From the NCBI RefSeq assembly GCF_023015615.1, contig NZ_JALKAJ010000005.1, positions 558,001 through 622,000 of the forward strand: a stretch of DNA of 64,000 bases, written 5' to 3'. Both the position numbers and the translations under genes were made by a program. The notes under the pieces are model-generated. The model had not been told where the DNA came from. It did not search any database and saw only the letters and a list, made by a program, of their open reading frames with translations. Source of the DNA: Qipengyuania sp. S6317L1 (GTDB lineage Bacteria > Pseudomonadota > Alphaproteobacteria > Sphingomonadales > Sphingomonadaceae). This document shows, piece after piece, positions 30,323 to 39,188 of this stretch (position 1 is its first letter; every line of letters starts with the position of its first letter).

Positions 30323-30348
30323 AAGGGCGGCCCAATCGGACCGCCCTT
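30323..30348. terminator. Bidirectional terminator between chorismate mutase gene and rpsD
   Basis: AAGGGCGG and CCGCCCTT form an 8-bp stem with a 10-base loop. Reading toward rpsD's 3' end the stem is followed by T-rich TTTGTTTTTG; on the plus strand by TTAATT. It lies between convergent genes, so it can stop both transcripts. Confidence 0.75.
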
Positions 30349-30374
30349 AATTCGTTTCGCAAAGCGTTCAGGCT

Positions 30375-30989
30375 TTAGCGCGAGTAGAACTCGACAACGA
30401 GGTTCGGTTCCATCGTCACCGGATAAGGCACTTCGTCGAGCTTTGGCACGCGGGTGAATTGAACCTTGTCGTTGCCTTCTGGAGCAACATAGTCAGGGAT
30501 TTCACGCTCTGGCAGGCTTTGCGCTTCGATCACGAGAGCCATTTCCTTGGCCTTGGTGCCGAGGCTGATGACGTCGCCAACATCGCAGCGACGCGATGGG
30601 ATGTTGCACTTCACGCCGTTCACATAAATGTGGCCGTGGTTCACGATTTGACGCGCGGCAAAGATCGTTGGCGCGAATTTCGCACGGTAAACGATCATGT
30701 CGAGGCGGCGCTCAAGCAGGCCGATAAGGTTTTGGCCGGTGTCACCCTTCATGCGGGTTGCAGCTTTGTAGGTCGAGCGGAACTGCTTCTCGGTCACGTC
30801 GCCGTAGTAGCCTTTGAGCTTCTGCTTCGCGCGAAGCTGAAGACCGAAGTCGCTCATTTTGCTCTTGCGACGCTGACCATGCTGGCCAGGACCGTAAGAA
30901 CGCTTGTTCACCGGAGAATTTGGACGGCCCCAGATGTTTTCACCCATCCGGCGGTCGAGTTTGTACTTGGCGCTCTTGCGCTTAGACAT
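30375..30989 (-). CDS. rpsD: 30S ribosomal protein S4
   Basis: 204 residues from ATG at 30989. [20 protein letters not shown] is the alphaproteobacterial S4 start, [19 protein letters not shown] follows, and the S4 RNA-binding fold sits at [20 protein letters not shown]. It nucleates assembly of the 30S body. The TTG-started longer frame to 31103 is spurious. GGAAAG lies before the start. Single gene with its own promoter in the 159-base upstream gap. Confidence 0.98.
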   Translation of the reverse strand: MSKRKSAKYKLDRRMGENIWGRPNSPVNKRSYGPGQHGQRRKSKMSDFGLQLRAKQKLKGYYGDVTEKQFRSTYKAATRMKGDTGQNLIGLLERRLDMIVYRAKFAPTIFAARQIVNHGHIYVNGVKCNIPSRRCDVGDVISLGTKAKEMALVIEAQSLPEREIPDYVAPEGNDKVQFTRVPKLDEVPYPVTMEPNLVVEFYSR

Positions 30990-31148
30990 ATGTCTTTCCT
31001 TCAAATTTGCTGACCTGCCCCAGTGGCAGGCATCTAACCCGGCATCGCACCATTGAGCCGACTTGCTCAATGCGGTCGCCGCTTCACCGGGGTGCGGGAC
31101 CAATCTTGCGTGGGCGCGCGTATAACGGGCTGCGCGCTGAAATCAAGC

Positions 31149-31910
31149 TTATTCGCTTGGGTCCTTCTCGACAGGATCCTTGTCGGGACGGCCAAGGGTG
31201 GAGAGGACCCCCCTCAAGGTGCGCACCTCAAGATGGTTCCACCCCGGCTTGGTAAGAACCGTGCGGAGCGTACGGCGCGTCGCCTCGGCCCGCGATTCGG
31301 GGAAGAAATACCCTTTGGGCGCGAGCATTTTTTCCAAGTGGGAAATCAGCCCTTCAAGCTCTTCTTGCGGAGCAGGGGGCAGGATGTCCTCTTCTGCCGT
31401 GGGCTGCACGAGGCCGCTCACTTCAACCTCGCGCCCGATGCGCGACCACTCGTAAGCGGTGAGGATCACGGCTTGCGCAAGGTTGAGCGAACCGAATTCA
31501 GGATTGATTGGCACGGTAAGGATATGACGGGCAAGCGCGACATCCTCTGTCTCGAGCCCTGACGCCTCGCGGCCGAACAGCACTGCGTGGCGCCCCTCGG
31601 CCGAGTGCATCAGTCGCGCCGCTTCATCCGGACCCACAACCGGTTTCGTCACCCCGCGTTTGCGCACAGTGGTCGCGTAAACGTGCTCGCAATCAGCGAC
31701 TGCCTCGGCGGTCGTCTCGTATATCTTTGCTTCGTCAAGCACGATGTCTGCCCCCGCCGCCGCAGGGCCAGCACTTGGGTTTGGCCAACCATCGCGGGGA
31801 TTGACGATACGCATTTCGGTGAGGCCAAAGTTGAGCATCGCGCGTGCCGCTTTGCCGATATTTTCGCCCAGTTGCGGGCGAACCAGAACGATGACGGGCT
31901 TATTGGACAC
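31149..31910 (-). CDS. trmJ: RNA methyltransferase, TrmJ family (SPOUT)
   Basis: 253 residues. VRPQLGENIGKAARAMLNFG at the N-terminus, FGREASGLETEDVALA near residue 112 and PEFGSLNLAQAVILTAYEW near 135 form the knotted SAM-binding site of SPOUT methyltransferases, here the TrmJ/LasT group that makes Nm32 in tRNA. The C-terminal extension (TEEDILPPAPQEELEGLISH) is typical of TrmJ dimers. Last gene of rpiB-glyA-nrdR-trmJ, 2 bases from nrdR. Confidence 0.9.
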   Translation of the reverse strand: MSNKPVIVLVRPQLGENIGKAARAMLNFGLTEMRIVNPRDGWPNPSAGPAAAGADIVLDEAKIYETTAEAVADCEHVYATTVRKRGVTKPVVGPDEAARLMHSAEGRHAVLFGREASGLETEDVALARHILTVPINPEFGSLNLAQAVILTAYEWSRIGREVEVSGLVQPTAEEDILPPAPQEELEGLISHLEKMLAPKGYFFPESRAEATRRTLRTVLTKPGWNHLEVRTLRGVLSTLGRPDKDPVEKDPSE

Positions 31911-31912
31911 AA

Positions 31913-32389
31913 TCAGTCCTTGGCCGCGTCAACAACGGTGCTGGCGAATTCTTCGAAGTCCTTGGCCTCCGAGAAATCGCGATACACGCTGGCAAAGCGA
32001 ATATAGGCAACCGAATCCAGTTGCTTGAGCCCGTCCATCACCATCTCGCCAATGCGTGACGAGGGCACTTCGGCATCGCCTGCGGTTTCGACCTGACGCT
32101 GAATGCCGGAGACGAGTTGATCGATCCGTTCCTGGTTCACATCACGTTTGCGACAGGCAAGGGCGACCGATTTTTCCAACTTGGAGCGGTCGAAGGGTTC
32201 GCGGCGCGGTTCGGACCCGTCCGAGCGCGTCTTGACGATCACCACCTCGCGCAATTGTACGCGCTCAAAGGTGGTAAAGCGCGCGCCGCAGGAATTGCAC
32301 TGGCGCCGACGCCTGATCGAGGTGTTGTCCTCGGTCGGGCGACTGTCTTTGACCTGCGTGTCTTCGTGGGCGCAAAACGGGCAGCGCAT
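31913..32389 (-). CDS. nrdR: Transcriptional regulator NrdR
   Basis: 158 residues. Zinc ribbon [20 protein letters not shown] with CxxC at 3-6 and a second CxxC (CNSCGARF) near residue 31, then the ATP-cone domain with [14 protein letters not shown]. NrdR binds NrdR boxes and represses ribonucleotide reductase genes when dATP is high. It lies between glyA and trmJ in one operon. Confidence 0.97.
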   Translation of the reverse strand: MRCPFCAHEDTQVKDSRPTEDNTSIRRRRQCNSCGARFTTFERVQLREVVIVKTRSDGSEPRREPFDRSKLEKSVALACRKRDVNQERIDQLVSGIQRQVETAGDAEVPSSRIGEMVMDGLKQLDSVAYIRFASVYRDFSEAKDFEEFASTVVDAAKD

Positions 32390-32398
32390 GGGTTGGGT

Positions 32399-33721
32399 TT
32401 AGCTTTCTGGATAGACCGGGAAGTCAGCGCAAAGCTTGGCAACGCGATTGCGAACGCTCTCTTCGACTTGCGCGTCTCCTTCTGGGCCGTTCTTGGACAA
32501 GCCATCGACGACTTCCGCGATGAGCTTACCCACTTCGCGGAATTCCACCGGACCAAAGCCGCGCGTGGTGCCAGCGGGAGTGCCAAGGCGGACACCCGAG
32601 GTCACGAAGGGAGAGCGGGTGTCGAACGGAATGCCGTTCTTGTTGCAGGTGAGCCATGCACGGTCGAGGCCCGCCTCAGCCGCTTTGCCGGTCACGTCTT
32701 TCGCGGTAAGGTCAACCAGCATCGAGTGATTGTCCGTGCCGCCCGAAACAATACGAAGCCCGTTTTCCTCAAGGCTCGCCGCGAGCGCGCGGGCGTTCTC
32801 GACGATGCGGTGAGCGTAGGTTTTGAATTCGGGCGCAAGGGCCTCTTTGAACGCCACCGCTTTCGCAGCCACCACGTGCATCAGCGGACCGCCCTGAAGG
32901 CCGGGGAAGACCGCCATATTCAATGGTTTGGTGTATTTCTCGTCGTTCCACAGGATGATCCCTGAACGTGGGCCGCGAAGCGACTTGTGCGTCGTAGAGG
33001 TCACGATGTCGCAGTGAGGGAAGGGCGAGGGGTGTGCGCCGCCAGCAACGAGGCCGGAGATATGGCTCATATCGCAAAGCAGGATCGCTTCCACTTCATC
33101 GGCGATTTTGCGGAAAGCTTCGAAATCCCAGACCCGCGAGTAGGCCGTCCCACCGCAGATGATGAGCTTCGGCTTGTGCTCACGCGCGAGCGCCGCCACC
33201 GCTTCCATGTCGATCCGCTCTTCGCCCTCGGTCACACCATAGCTGACGGGGTTGAACCACTTGCCGCTCATGTTGACCGGCGAGCCGTGGGTGAGGTGAC
33301 CGCCAGAATTAAGGTCGAGCCCCATGAAGGTGTCGCCCGGCTGCAAAAGTGCCAGGAACACCGCCTGGTTCATCTGGCTGCCCGAATTGGGCTGCACATT
33401 GGCAAAGTTGCATCCGAACAGCTGCTTGGCGCGCTCAATCGCTAAAGTTTCCACGACGTCGGCGTAATCGCAGCCGCCATAATAACGTTTGCCCGGATAG
33501 CCTTCTGCATATTTGTTGGTGAAGACACTGCCCGTCGCTTCAAGCACCGCTTTCGATGCGATATTCTCGGAAGCGATCAGTTCGATCTTGTCTTGCTGAC
33601 GCGCCAGTTCCTTACCGATCGCTGCGGCGATTTCGGGGTCCGCACTGGCCAGATCGTCGTGCCAAAAGCCGTGCCCAGAAGCGTTTTGGGCGTCGGTCAC
33701 TGAAGATGGATTGGTGCTCAT
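32399..33721 (-). CDS. glyA: Serine hydroxymethyltransferase
   Basis: 440 residues, about 15 more than usual because of an N-terminal extension before [19 protein letters not shown]. The PLP lysine is in [18 protein letters not shown] sequence (here [20 protein letters not shown]) near residue 245, with the ENIASKAV and [16 protein letters not shown] substrate loops. It makes glycine and methylene-THF from serine. ATG overlaps the rpiB stop by 4 bases. Confidence 0.98.
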   Translation of the reverse strand: MSTNPSSVTDAQNASGHGFWHDDLASADPEIAAAIGKELARQQDKIELIASENIASKAVLEATGSVFTNKYAEGYPGKRYYGGCDYADVVETLAIERAKQLFGCNFANVQPNSGSQMNQAVFLALLQPGDTFMGLDLNSGGHLTHGSPVNMSGKWFNPVSYGVTEGEERIDMEAVAALAREHKPKLIICGGTAYSRVWDFEAFRKIADEVEAILLCDMSHISGLVAGGAHPSPFPHCDIVTSTTHKSLRGPRSGIILWNDEKYTKPLNMAVFPGLQGGPLMHVVAAKAVAFKEALAPEFKTYAHRIVENARALAASLEENGLRIVSGGTDNHSMLVDLTAKDVTGKAAEAGLDRAWLTCNKNGIPFDTRSPFVTSGVRLGTPAGTTRGFGPVEFREVGKLIAEVVDGLSKNGPEGDAQVEESVRNRVAKLCADFPVYPES

Positions 33722-34197
33722 TGGTGCGTCTCGATGTGGTCAGGGTCGATGGGTGGATTGCCAAGCTTGGCAACGCGGCGATGATGGCGTCCGTTGGGGT
33801 CACCTTCATCGGCAAATACGGTGCTCAAGAAAGTTGCGATGCAGCTTTTCGCCATTTCGATACCGATAAGGCGCGCACCCAAGGCAATGCAGTTGGCATT
33901 GTTGTGCTCACGCGCGAGCGCGGCTGACAAGGGCTCCGATACCAAAGCACAGCGAACGCCCGGGTGGCGATTGACGCTGATCGAGATCCCGATACCCGAA
34001 CCGCACAATGCGATACCAAATTCAGCGGTGCCATCGGCAACCACATCGGCAAGCTTGTATCCGTAATCGGGATAATCGACGCTTTCCCCGGGCTCTGGTC
34101 CAAGGTCGGCAACTTCGTGGCCTTCTTCCATCAACCATTCGGCCAATTCGGCTTTGAGGTCGGTGGCGGCGTGATCTGATGCGATGGCTAGTCTCAT
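33718..34197 (-). CDS. rpiB: Ribose 5-phosphate isomerase B
   Basis: 159 residues from ATG 34197, with AGGAG about ten bases upstream. [20 protein letters not shown] and [16 protein letters not shown], then [20 protein letters not shown] near residue 70 (catalytic Cys/anion hole), and [20 protein letters not shown] identify RpiB. It interconverts ribose 5-phosphate and ribulose 5-phosphate. First gene of a four-gene operon; the divergent gap to 34353 holds the promoters. Confidence 0.95.
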   Translation of the reverse strand: MRLAIASDHAATDLKAELAEWLMEEGHEVADLGPEPGESVDYPDYGYKLADVVADGTAEFGIALCGSGIGISISVNRHPGVRCALVSEPLSAALAREHNNANCIALGARLIGIEMAKSCIATFLSTVFADEGDPNGRHHRRVAKLGNPPIDPDHIETHQ

Positions 34198-34352
34198 GGC
34201 CACGCTCCTTAATGCGCTAGGCCTCGTGAAACCACCCCGATTAACCGGCTTTTCGACGTTTCTGCCTCTCCGATAAGGCGCACCCTTGCGAGGCGCGGCT
34301 ACATAAGCCATTCCTAACCCCTCCAAATCCTCAAAAGTTCGAGTGCTTATCG

Positions 34353-35036
34353 ATGCGTTTTGTGTTTTTCCTTTGGGCAAGCTTCGCCCTCGCTTTATCG
34401 GGCTTGAGTGCCCAAGGGGCGGACCATTTGGGCACCGAGGTGGAGCGCCTCAAACGCGCTTCCTCACTCGAACCGGGCCATGGAGCCCTTGTCATCTCGA
34501 TTCGCAGCGAGATTTATCTCGATGAGCCGCTGGATGTTTTCTTCCTTCGTGAAGGCGGCGATGTGGCCAACGAGGCAGATGTGATCCGCCTGACCCGCAA
34601 GCAAAACCAGCTAGCTTTCACCAACTCGACTACGAAATTCAAGGTGCGCGCCTATCAGCTGGCGGCGGGGACCTATCGCCTGATCGCGCATGGGATGGAT
34701 TGTCCCAAGATCCCAGCGAAGGATGAACGGTGCCTGTCGGATGTCAGTGCATTGCTTTTCGGAAAGATCGTACTTGGACGACCATCACGCGGTTATGGCG
34801 ATGAGGCGCCGCGCTTTGAAATCCGTGCAGGAGAGGTGACCAATGCGGGTGACTTTGCGCTTACCTCGCGCAACACGATCGAATGGTCCCAAATCCCGCA
34901 GGACGAGCTGGACCGGTCACGCCGCCTCGTAAATGGATTGGCGCGCGGACCAGAGCCAGTGGTGCCGGAAGAGTTCGAACTCAAATATGGTCTGTTTCCG
35001 CGCAGTTTTGAAACGGATGCCAATCGGCGATATTGA
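34353..35036 (+). CDS. Secreted protein of unknown function
   Basis: 227 residues with a signal peptide (FVFFLWASFALALSGLSAQGA, cleavage after ...AQG A). The mature part is beta-rich with sequences such as GALVISIRSEIYLDEPLDVFF and YQLAAGTYRLIAHGMDCPKI and two cysteines that can form a disulfide. The AGTYRL/ V-region suggests a small carbohydrate- or lipid-binding beta sandwich. I do not recognise the family. It is divergent from rpiB and convergent with parA. Confidence 0.7.
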   Translation: MRFVFFLWASFALALSGLSAQGADHLGTEVERLKRASSLEPGHGALVISIRSEIYLDEPLDVFFLREGGDVANEADVIRLTRKQNQLAFTNSTTKFKVRAYQLAAGTYRLIAHGMDCPKIPAKDERCLSDVSALLFGKIVLGRPSRGYGDEAPRFEIRAGEVTNAGDFALTSRNTIEWSQIPQDELDRSRRLVNGLARGPEPVVPEEFELKYGLFPRSFETDANRRY

Positions 35037-35047
35037 AGTGGTTGTTT

Positions 35048-35689
35048 CTAGGCTTTTTTGAGCGTTTTATTCAGCCATTTCCATAGCTGATCGATTTCTT
35101 CTGCGGCCTTGCCACCAGGAGCAAGCTCGCTGGCGGTTTCGCCCTTTGCGCTCGAGCGATGGAAGTCTGCGCGTTCGCCCAGTTCGACCGGACATATGAC
35201 AAGACCCATGTCTGTCGCCGCATCACGCGCGCTTTTTGCAAGCTGCGTTGCGCCCGAGGGCACGCCATTGAGGACGACAAATGCGGGCGTCTTGGCGTAT
35301 TTTACCAGATCCGCAATGGGTTCCAGCGCGGCCAGATCAAACGCGCGCGGCTTGGTCGGGATAAGGACAAGATCGGCTGCCTTGATCGCTTCGCGCGCGG
35401 CAGCATCGGCGTGGGGAGGGGTGTCGATCACCACGAAGTCCACACCGTTTTTCTTCGCGCTTTCGATCGTGCGGCCAAGCCGGGCCGGGGGAGCAGTCAC
35501 CACAACGGGCAGGAAATCTCCGCGCCAATCGCTCCATGCCGCAGCGGTTGCCTGCGGATCGGTGTCGACCACGCAGCTTTCATGCTTTGCCGCAGCAGCG
35601 CGGGTGGCGAGATTGACCGCGAGCGTGGTTTTGCCCGAGCCGCCCTTTTGGCTGACGATTGCGATGGTTCTAAGGTCGGCATTGGGCAC
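35048..35689 (-). CDS. ParA-family ATPase (orphan, no ParB beside it)
   Basis: 213 residues. Deviant Walker A KGGSGKTTLAVNLA near residue 16 with the signature first Lys, switch DTDPQATAAAW near 42 and VDFVVIDTPPHADAA near 84 (Walker B). It is shorter than chromosomal Soj/ParA and has no HTH, so it belongs to the small MinD/ParA-like class used to position cargos such as plasmids, chemoreceptor arrays or carboxysomes. No ParB or cargo gene is adjacent; function is open. Confidence 0.88.
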   Translation of the reverse strand: MPNADLRTIAIVSQKGGSGKTTLAVNLATRAAAAKHESCVVDTDPQATAAAWSDWRGDFLPVVVTAPPARLGRTIESAKKNGVDFVVIDTPPHADAAAREAIKAADLVLIPTKPRAFDLAALEPIADLVKYAKTPAFVVLNGVPSGATQLAKSARDAATDMGLVICPVELGERADFHRSSAKGETASELAPGGKAAEEIDQLWKWLNKTLKKA

Positions 35690-35761
35690 GAGAGCGATCC
35701 TTGCTGAAAATACGGGTTGTCCTCTCCTCGCGCATGGCCTGCCACACGAGTTAAGCGGAGT

Positions 35762-36349
35762 CTATCGGGGACGCGCGGGTGAATTGGTAGCAGGGGTGGG
35801 TATCCCGCCCGCCTCACACCATTGCCCTGGTTGCAAATCATTGATCGACCACTCACCAATGCTCCAGCGCACAAGGCGCAAAGTCGGATGCCCAACCGCC
35901 GCTGTCATGCGTCGAACTTGCCGGTTTTTTCCCTCGCGGATGGTGAGGCGCAGCCAGCTATCAGGCACGGTCTTGCGAAATCGCACCGGCGGGTCGCGCG
36001 GCCAAAGCTGCGGATCGGCGATCTTTTCAGCCTTCGCAGGACGGGTCTTGCCGTCCTTCAGCGTAACGCCTTGCGCCAGTTGCCGGATTGCTTCGGCATC
36101 AGGCTCGCCTTCCACCTGCACGAGATAAGTTTTGGGCATCTTGAATTTTGGATCGGCAATGCGCGCCTGCAGTTGCCCGTCATCGGTGAGCAGCATTAAC
36201 CCCTCGCTGTCGCGGTCCAGCCTGCCGGCCGGATAGACACCGGGCACATCGAGAAAATCGGAAAGCGTGGCGCGCTTGGTCGGGCTGCCACGGTCGGTAA
36301 ACTGCGACAGCACATTCATCGGCTTGTTGAAGAGGATCAGGCGGGACAT
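35762..36349 (-). CDS. Small pseudouridine synthase (RsuA/RluE family)
   Basis: 195 residues with no S4 domain. [34 protein letters not shown] near residue 39 (the catalytic Asp) and [19 protein letters not shown] near 138 define the RsuA/RluB/E/F subfamily; the short single-domain length fits RluE, which modifies 23S rRNA near position 2457. The symbol is left open because RluF-like variants share these motifs. Confidence 0.88.
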   Translation of the reverse strand: MSRLILFNKPMNVLSQFTDRGSPTKRATLSDFLDVPGVYPAGRLDRDSEGLMLLTDDGQLQARIADPKFKMPKTYLVQVEGEPDAEAIRQLAQGVTLKDGKTRPAKAEKIADPQLWPRDPPVRFRKTVPDSWLRLTIREGKNRQVRRMTAAVGHPTLRLVRWSIGEWSINDLQPGQWCEAGGIPTPATNSPARPR

Positions 36350-36435
36350 CTGGAATTCAGCCGCCGGCGATCAATTGCGAGGAGACCAGACACCCTGCAT
36401 TGATCCAACAAAACCAACAGGTTGGAGGGGAGGAC

Positions 36436-37044
36436 CTATTTGCCAACACCGGCTGCTTCAAGACGTTGAACGACCTCCGGATTGTTCTGCAAATATTCGA
36501 TCACCTGCGCCTGAAGCGCCTTCACCTCGACCTCCTGCGCCGCGTTGACATCGGCAAAGAACGCTTCATTCGCAGCCGCAACTGCCGGGTCCGAGAGGAG
36601 TTTTTGGGTCTGGGAGAAGTAACGCTGACCGCTTGTCGTGGATGCAAAGGCGCGAATATCTTTCAACTCGGCGAGCGTGAATTCGCGTGTGTAGGCAATC
36701 GCAGTCGATTTAATCATGTTTGGCAGATGTTTGTTGATCATCGGGCGCATCACTTCCGGGAGCGAGGCGAGAAAACCATCCATAATCGCGCGGATGCCGG
36801 GCTCTTCGAAAACCGGCCCTGTCATCGCCGACGCTGCCATTTGATTGCCCATCGTGGTCGCAATCTCGACCATTTCCTGTTCGCGCGTGTTGATCGGAAA
36901 CATAATGTCCATGATGGCCATAGCCTCAACCATCTCATCGGCGGGCGGGGTATAGCCATCGCTTTGCGCGAGCGCGGGCGATGCGTTGGCGACGCAGAGC
37001 AGCGCGCCTCCACCAAGGGCGAGACGTTTGAAATGTTTCGTCAT
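36436..37044 (-). CDS. Secreted DUF2059-type protein
   Basis: 202 residues with a signal peptide (LALGGGALLCVANASPALAQ). The mature part is helical; IAYTREFTLAELKDIRAFAST and QRYFSQTQKLLSDPAV match the DUF2059 pattern. Function unknown; likely periplasmic. It ends 2 genes away from rpoD and is probably separately transcribed just downstream of it (11 bases). Confidence 0.82.
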   Translation of the reverse strand: MTKHFKRLALGGGALLCVANASPALAQSDGYTPPADEMVEAMAIMDIMFPINTREQEMVEIATTMGNQMAASAMTGPVFEEPGIRAIMDGFLASLPEVMRPMINKHLPNMIKSTAIAYTREFTLAELKDIRAFASTTSGQRYFSQTQKLLSDPAVAAANEAFFADVNAAQEVEVKALQAQVIEYLQNNPEVVQRLEAAGVGK

Positions 37045-37055
37045 GCTTGTCGGCC

Positions 37056-39077
37056 TTACTGGTCGAGGAACGAGCGCATTTTGCGGCTGCGGCTCGGGTG
37101 CTTCAGCTTGCGCAGCGCCTTTGCCTCGATCTGACGGATACGTTCGCGGGTCACGGAGAACTGCTGGCCGACCTCTTCCAAGGTGTGGTCGGTGTTCATG
37201 CCGATACCAAAGCGCATCCGCAGAACACGTTCTTCACGAGGTGTCAGCGATGCCAGAACCCTCGTGACGGTTTCCTTGAGGTTTGCCTGAATAGCGGCAT
37301 CCACAGGGATGATCGCATTCTTGTCCTCGATGAAATCGCCGAGGTGCGAATCTTCTTCATCACCGATCGGTGTTTCGAGCGAAATCGGCTCTTTGGCGAT
37401 TTTCATCACCTTGCGAACCTTTTCCAACGGCATGGACAGACGCGCTGCCATTTCTTCAGGTGTCGGCTCGCGGCCTTCTTCGTGAAGGAACTGTCGGCTT
37501 GTGCGGACCAGCTTGTTGATCGTCTCGATCATGTGGACCGGAATACGGATGGTGCGCGCCTGATCAGCGATCGAGCGGGTGATCGCCTGACGGATCCACC
37601 ATGTTGCGTAAGTGCTGAACTTGTAGCCGCGGCGGTATTCGAACTTGTCGACCGCCTTCATCAGACCGATGTTGCCTTCCTGAATAAGATCAAGGAATTG
37701 CAGGCCACGATTGGTGTATTTCTTGGCGATAGAAATCACTAGGCGAAGGTTGGCTTCCACCATTTCCTTCTTGGCGATGCGCGCCTCGCGCTCACCTTTT
37801 TGCACCATGTTCACAATGCGGCGGAACTCTTCGAGAGCCATACCGGTGTTCGCGGCAATGTCGGTGATCTCAGTGCGAATGCGGTCAACCGCATCACCTT
37901 CCTTCTCAAGGAAAGCGGCCCATTTTTTGTCCTTGGCAGCGCGCTCTTTAATCCAAGCATCGTCGAGTTCATTGCCGACGTAGGATTTGAGAAAGTCGAT
38001 CCGCTTGATCTTGTGACGCTCGGCCAAGCGCAGCATTTGACCGCCAAGGGCAGTCAGGCGGCGGTTGAAAGCGTAGAGATTGTCGACGAGGAATTCGATC
38101 TTCGCTGCGTGAAATTGCACGCTTTCGACTTCAGCGGTGAGCTCTTCGGAAAGCTTTTCGTACTTGTTCTCTTTCGCCTTGGGAAAGACGCCGCCGTCGG
38201 CCAGCGTGTCGACGCGCTCGATCTGCAACTTCTCGAAGCTTTTGAAAAGCTTGGTGATACGGGCAAAACGCTCGATCGCGTCAGGCTTAAGCGCGGCTTC
38301 CATCTGAGCAAGCGAAAGAGTGTTGTCCTCCTCTTCTTCCTCGTCTTTCTTGCCGTCTTCACCGTCCTCGCCGTCTTCGCCGTCTTCCTTGTGATCTTCG
38401 ACGTCGTCATCGTCGTCGCGGATCGTAGGGCCAGCGGTTTCTTCGGAGATCTCGCCGTTCTCGGCTTCTTCGTTTTCCTCCTCCATCTTGTCAGGTGGAG
38501 GCTCTTTGGAAAGCATCGCGTCAAGGTCGAGGATTTCACGAAGCTGCATGTCTTCGGAGTTGAGCGCTTCTGACCACTGGATAATCGCATGGAAAGTGAT
38601 CGGGCTTTGACAAAGGCCCATGATCATCATGTCGCGGCCCGCTTCGATACGCTTGGCAATCGCGATTTCACCCTCACGGCTGAGCAGTTCCACCGCGCCC
38701 ATTTCGCGAAGATACATGCGAACAGGGTCATCGGTGCGCCCATCAGCGGCGGCCTTCTTCGCGGCGGGTTTGGCAGGAGTGGCAGCGGCCTTTTTCTTGT
38801 CGTCGTCGACTTCCATCGCTTCGACTTCGGCTTCCTGTTCAGCCTCGGCCTCAGCATCTTCGTCGTTCTCGACGATCTGCACGCCCATTTCAGAAAGCGC
38901 AGTCTGGATATCTTCGATCTGATCGGGGCTCATCTCTCCCGAAGGCAAAGCAGCGTTGAGCTCATCATAAGTGATGTAGCCCTTCTTCTTTGCCTTGGTC
39001 ATCAGCTTCTTCACAGAAGCTTCATTGAGGTCGATCAGCGGTGCGTCTTCTTTGTCGCTTTTTGCACTCGAAGCCAT
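37056..39077 (-). CDS. rpoD: RNA polymerase primary sigma factor (RpoD)
   Basis: 673 residues. Region 1.1 at the N-terminus, 1.2 at [22 protein letters not shown] near residue 118, 2.x at [25 protein letters not shown] sequence near 440, 3 and 4 with [49 protein letters not shown]. An unusually acidic low-complexity stretch lies near residues 200-250, including [10 protein letters not shown]. rpoD follows dnaG in the usual alphaproteobacterial order (dnaG-rpoD). Confidence 0.98.
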   Translation of the reverse strand: MASSAKSDKEDAPLIDLNEASVKKLMTKAKKKGYITYDELNAALPSGEMSPDQIEDIQTALSEMGVQIVENDEDAEAEAEQEAEVEAMEVDDDKKKAAATPAKPAAKKAAADGRTDDPVRMYLREMGAVELLSREGEIAIAKRIEAGRDMMIMGLCQSPITFHAIIQWSEALNSEDMQLREILDLDAMLSKEPPPDKMEEENEEAENGEISEETAGPTIRDDDDDVEDHKEDGEDGEDGEDGKKDEEEEEDNTLSLAQMEAALKPDAIERFARITKLFKSFEKLQIERVDTLADGGVFPKAKENKYEKLSEELTAEVESVQFHAAKIEFLVDNLYAFNRRLTALGGQMLRLAERHKIKRIDFLKSYVGNELDDAWIKERAAKDKKWAAFLEKEGDAVDRIRTEITDIAANTGMALEEFRRIVNMVQKGEREARIAKKEMVEANLRLVISIAKKYTNRGLQFLDLIQEGNIGLMKAVDKFEYRRGYKFSTYATWWIRQAITRSIADQARTIRIPVHMIETINKLVRTSRQFLHEEGREPTPEEMAARLSMPLEKVRKVMKIAKEPISLETPIGDEEDSHLGDFIEDKNAIIPVDAAIQANLKETVTRVLASLTPREERVLRMRFGIGMNTDHTLEEVGQQFSVTRERIRQIEAKALRKLKHPSRSRKMRSFLDQ
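38351..38386 (-). repeat. Tandem 9-bp repeat in rpoD acidic region
   Basis: Four consecutive 9-base units of the form GCCGTCTTC (one or two substitutions) lie here; on the coding strand they encode repeated Glu-Asp-Gly triplets. The copy number of such short repeats can vary by slippage, but every change keeps the reading frame. Confidence 0.75.
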
Positions 39078-39188
39078 AAAACTTGTCAGTCCGTATCAAT
39101 GTTGGCCGATTGCTTTTGGGTCCCCATCGTGAGCCCCCGCACCTCGGTCACCTAAACTTCATCGCGATCCGGATCAGGAAACCCCGGA

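Noticed and set aside
30990..31103. N-terminal extension of rpsD from a TTG at 31103
   Set aside because: S4 homologues start at MSKRKSAKY and a ribosome-binding site is only found before 30989.
37047..37742. A 231-codon frame antisense to rpoD
   Set aside because: Overlaps the conserved sigma region 4 coding sequence; no motifs.
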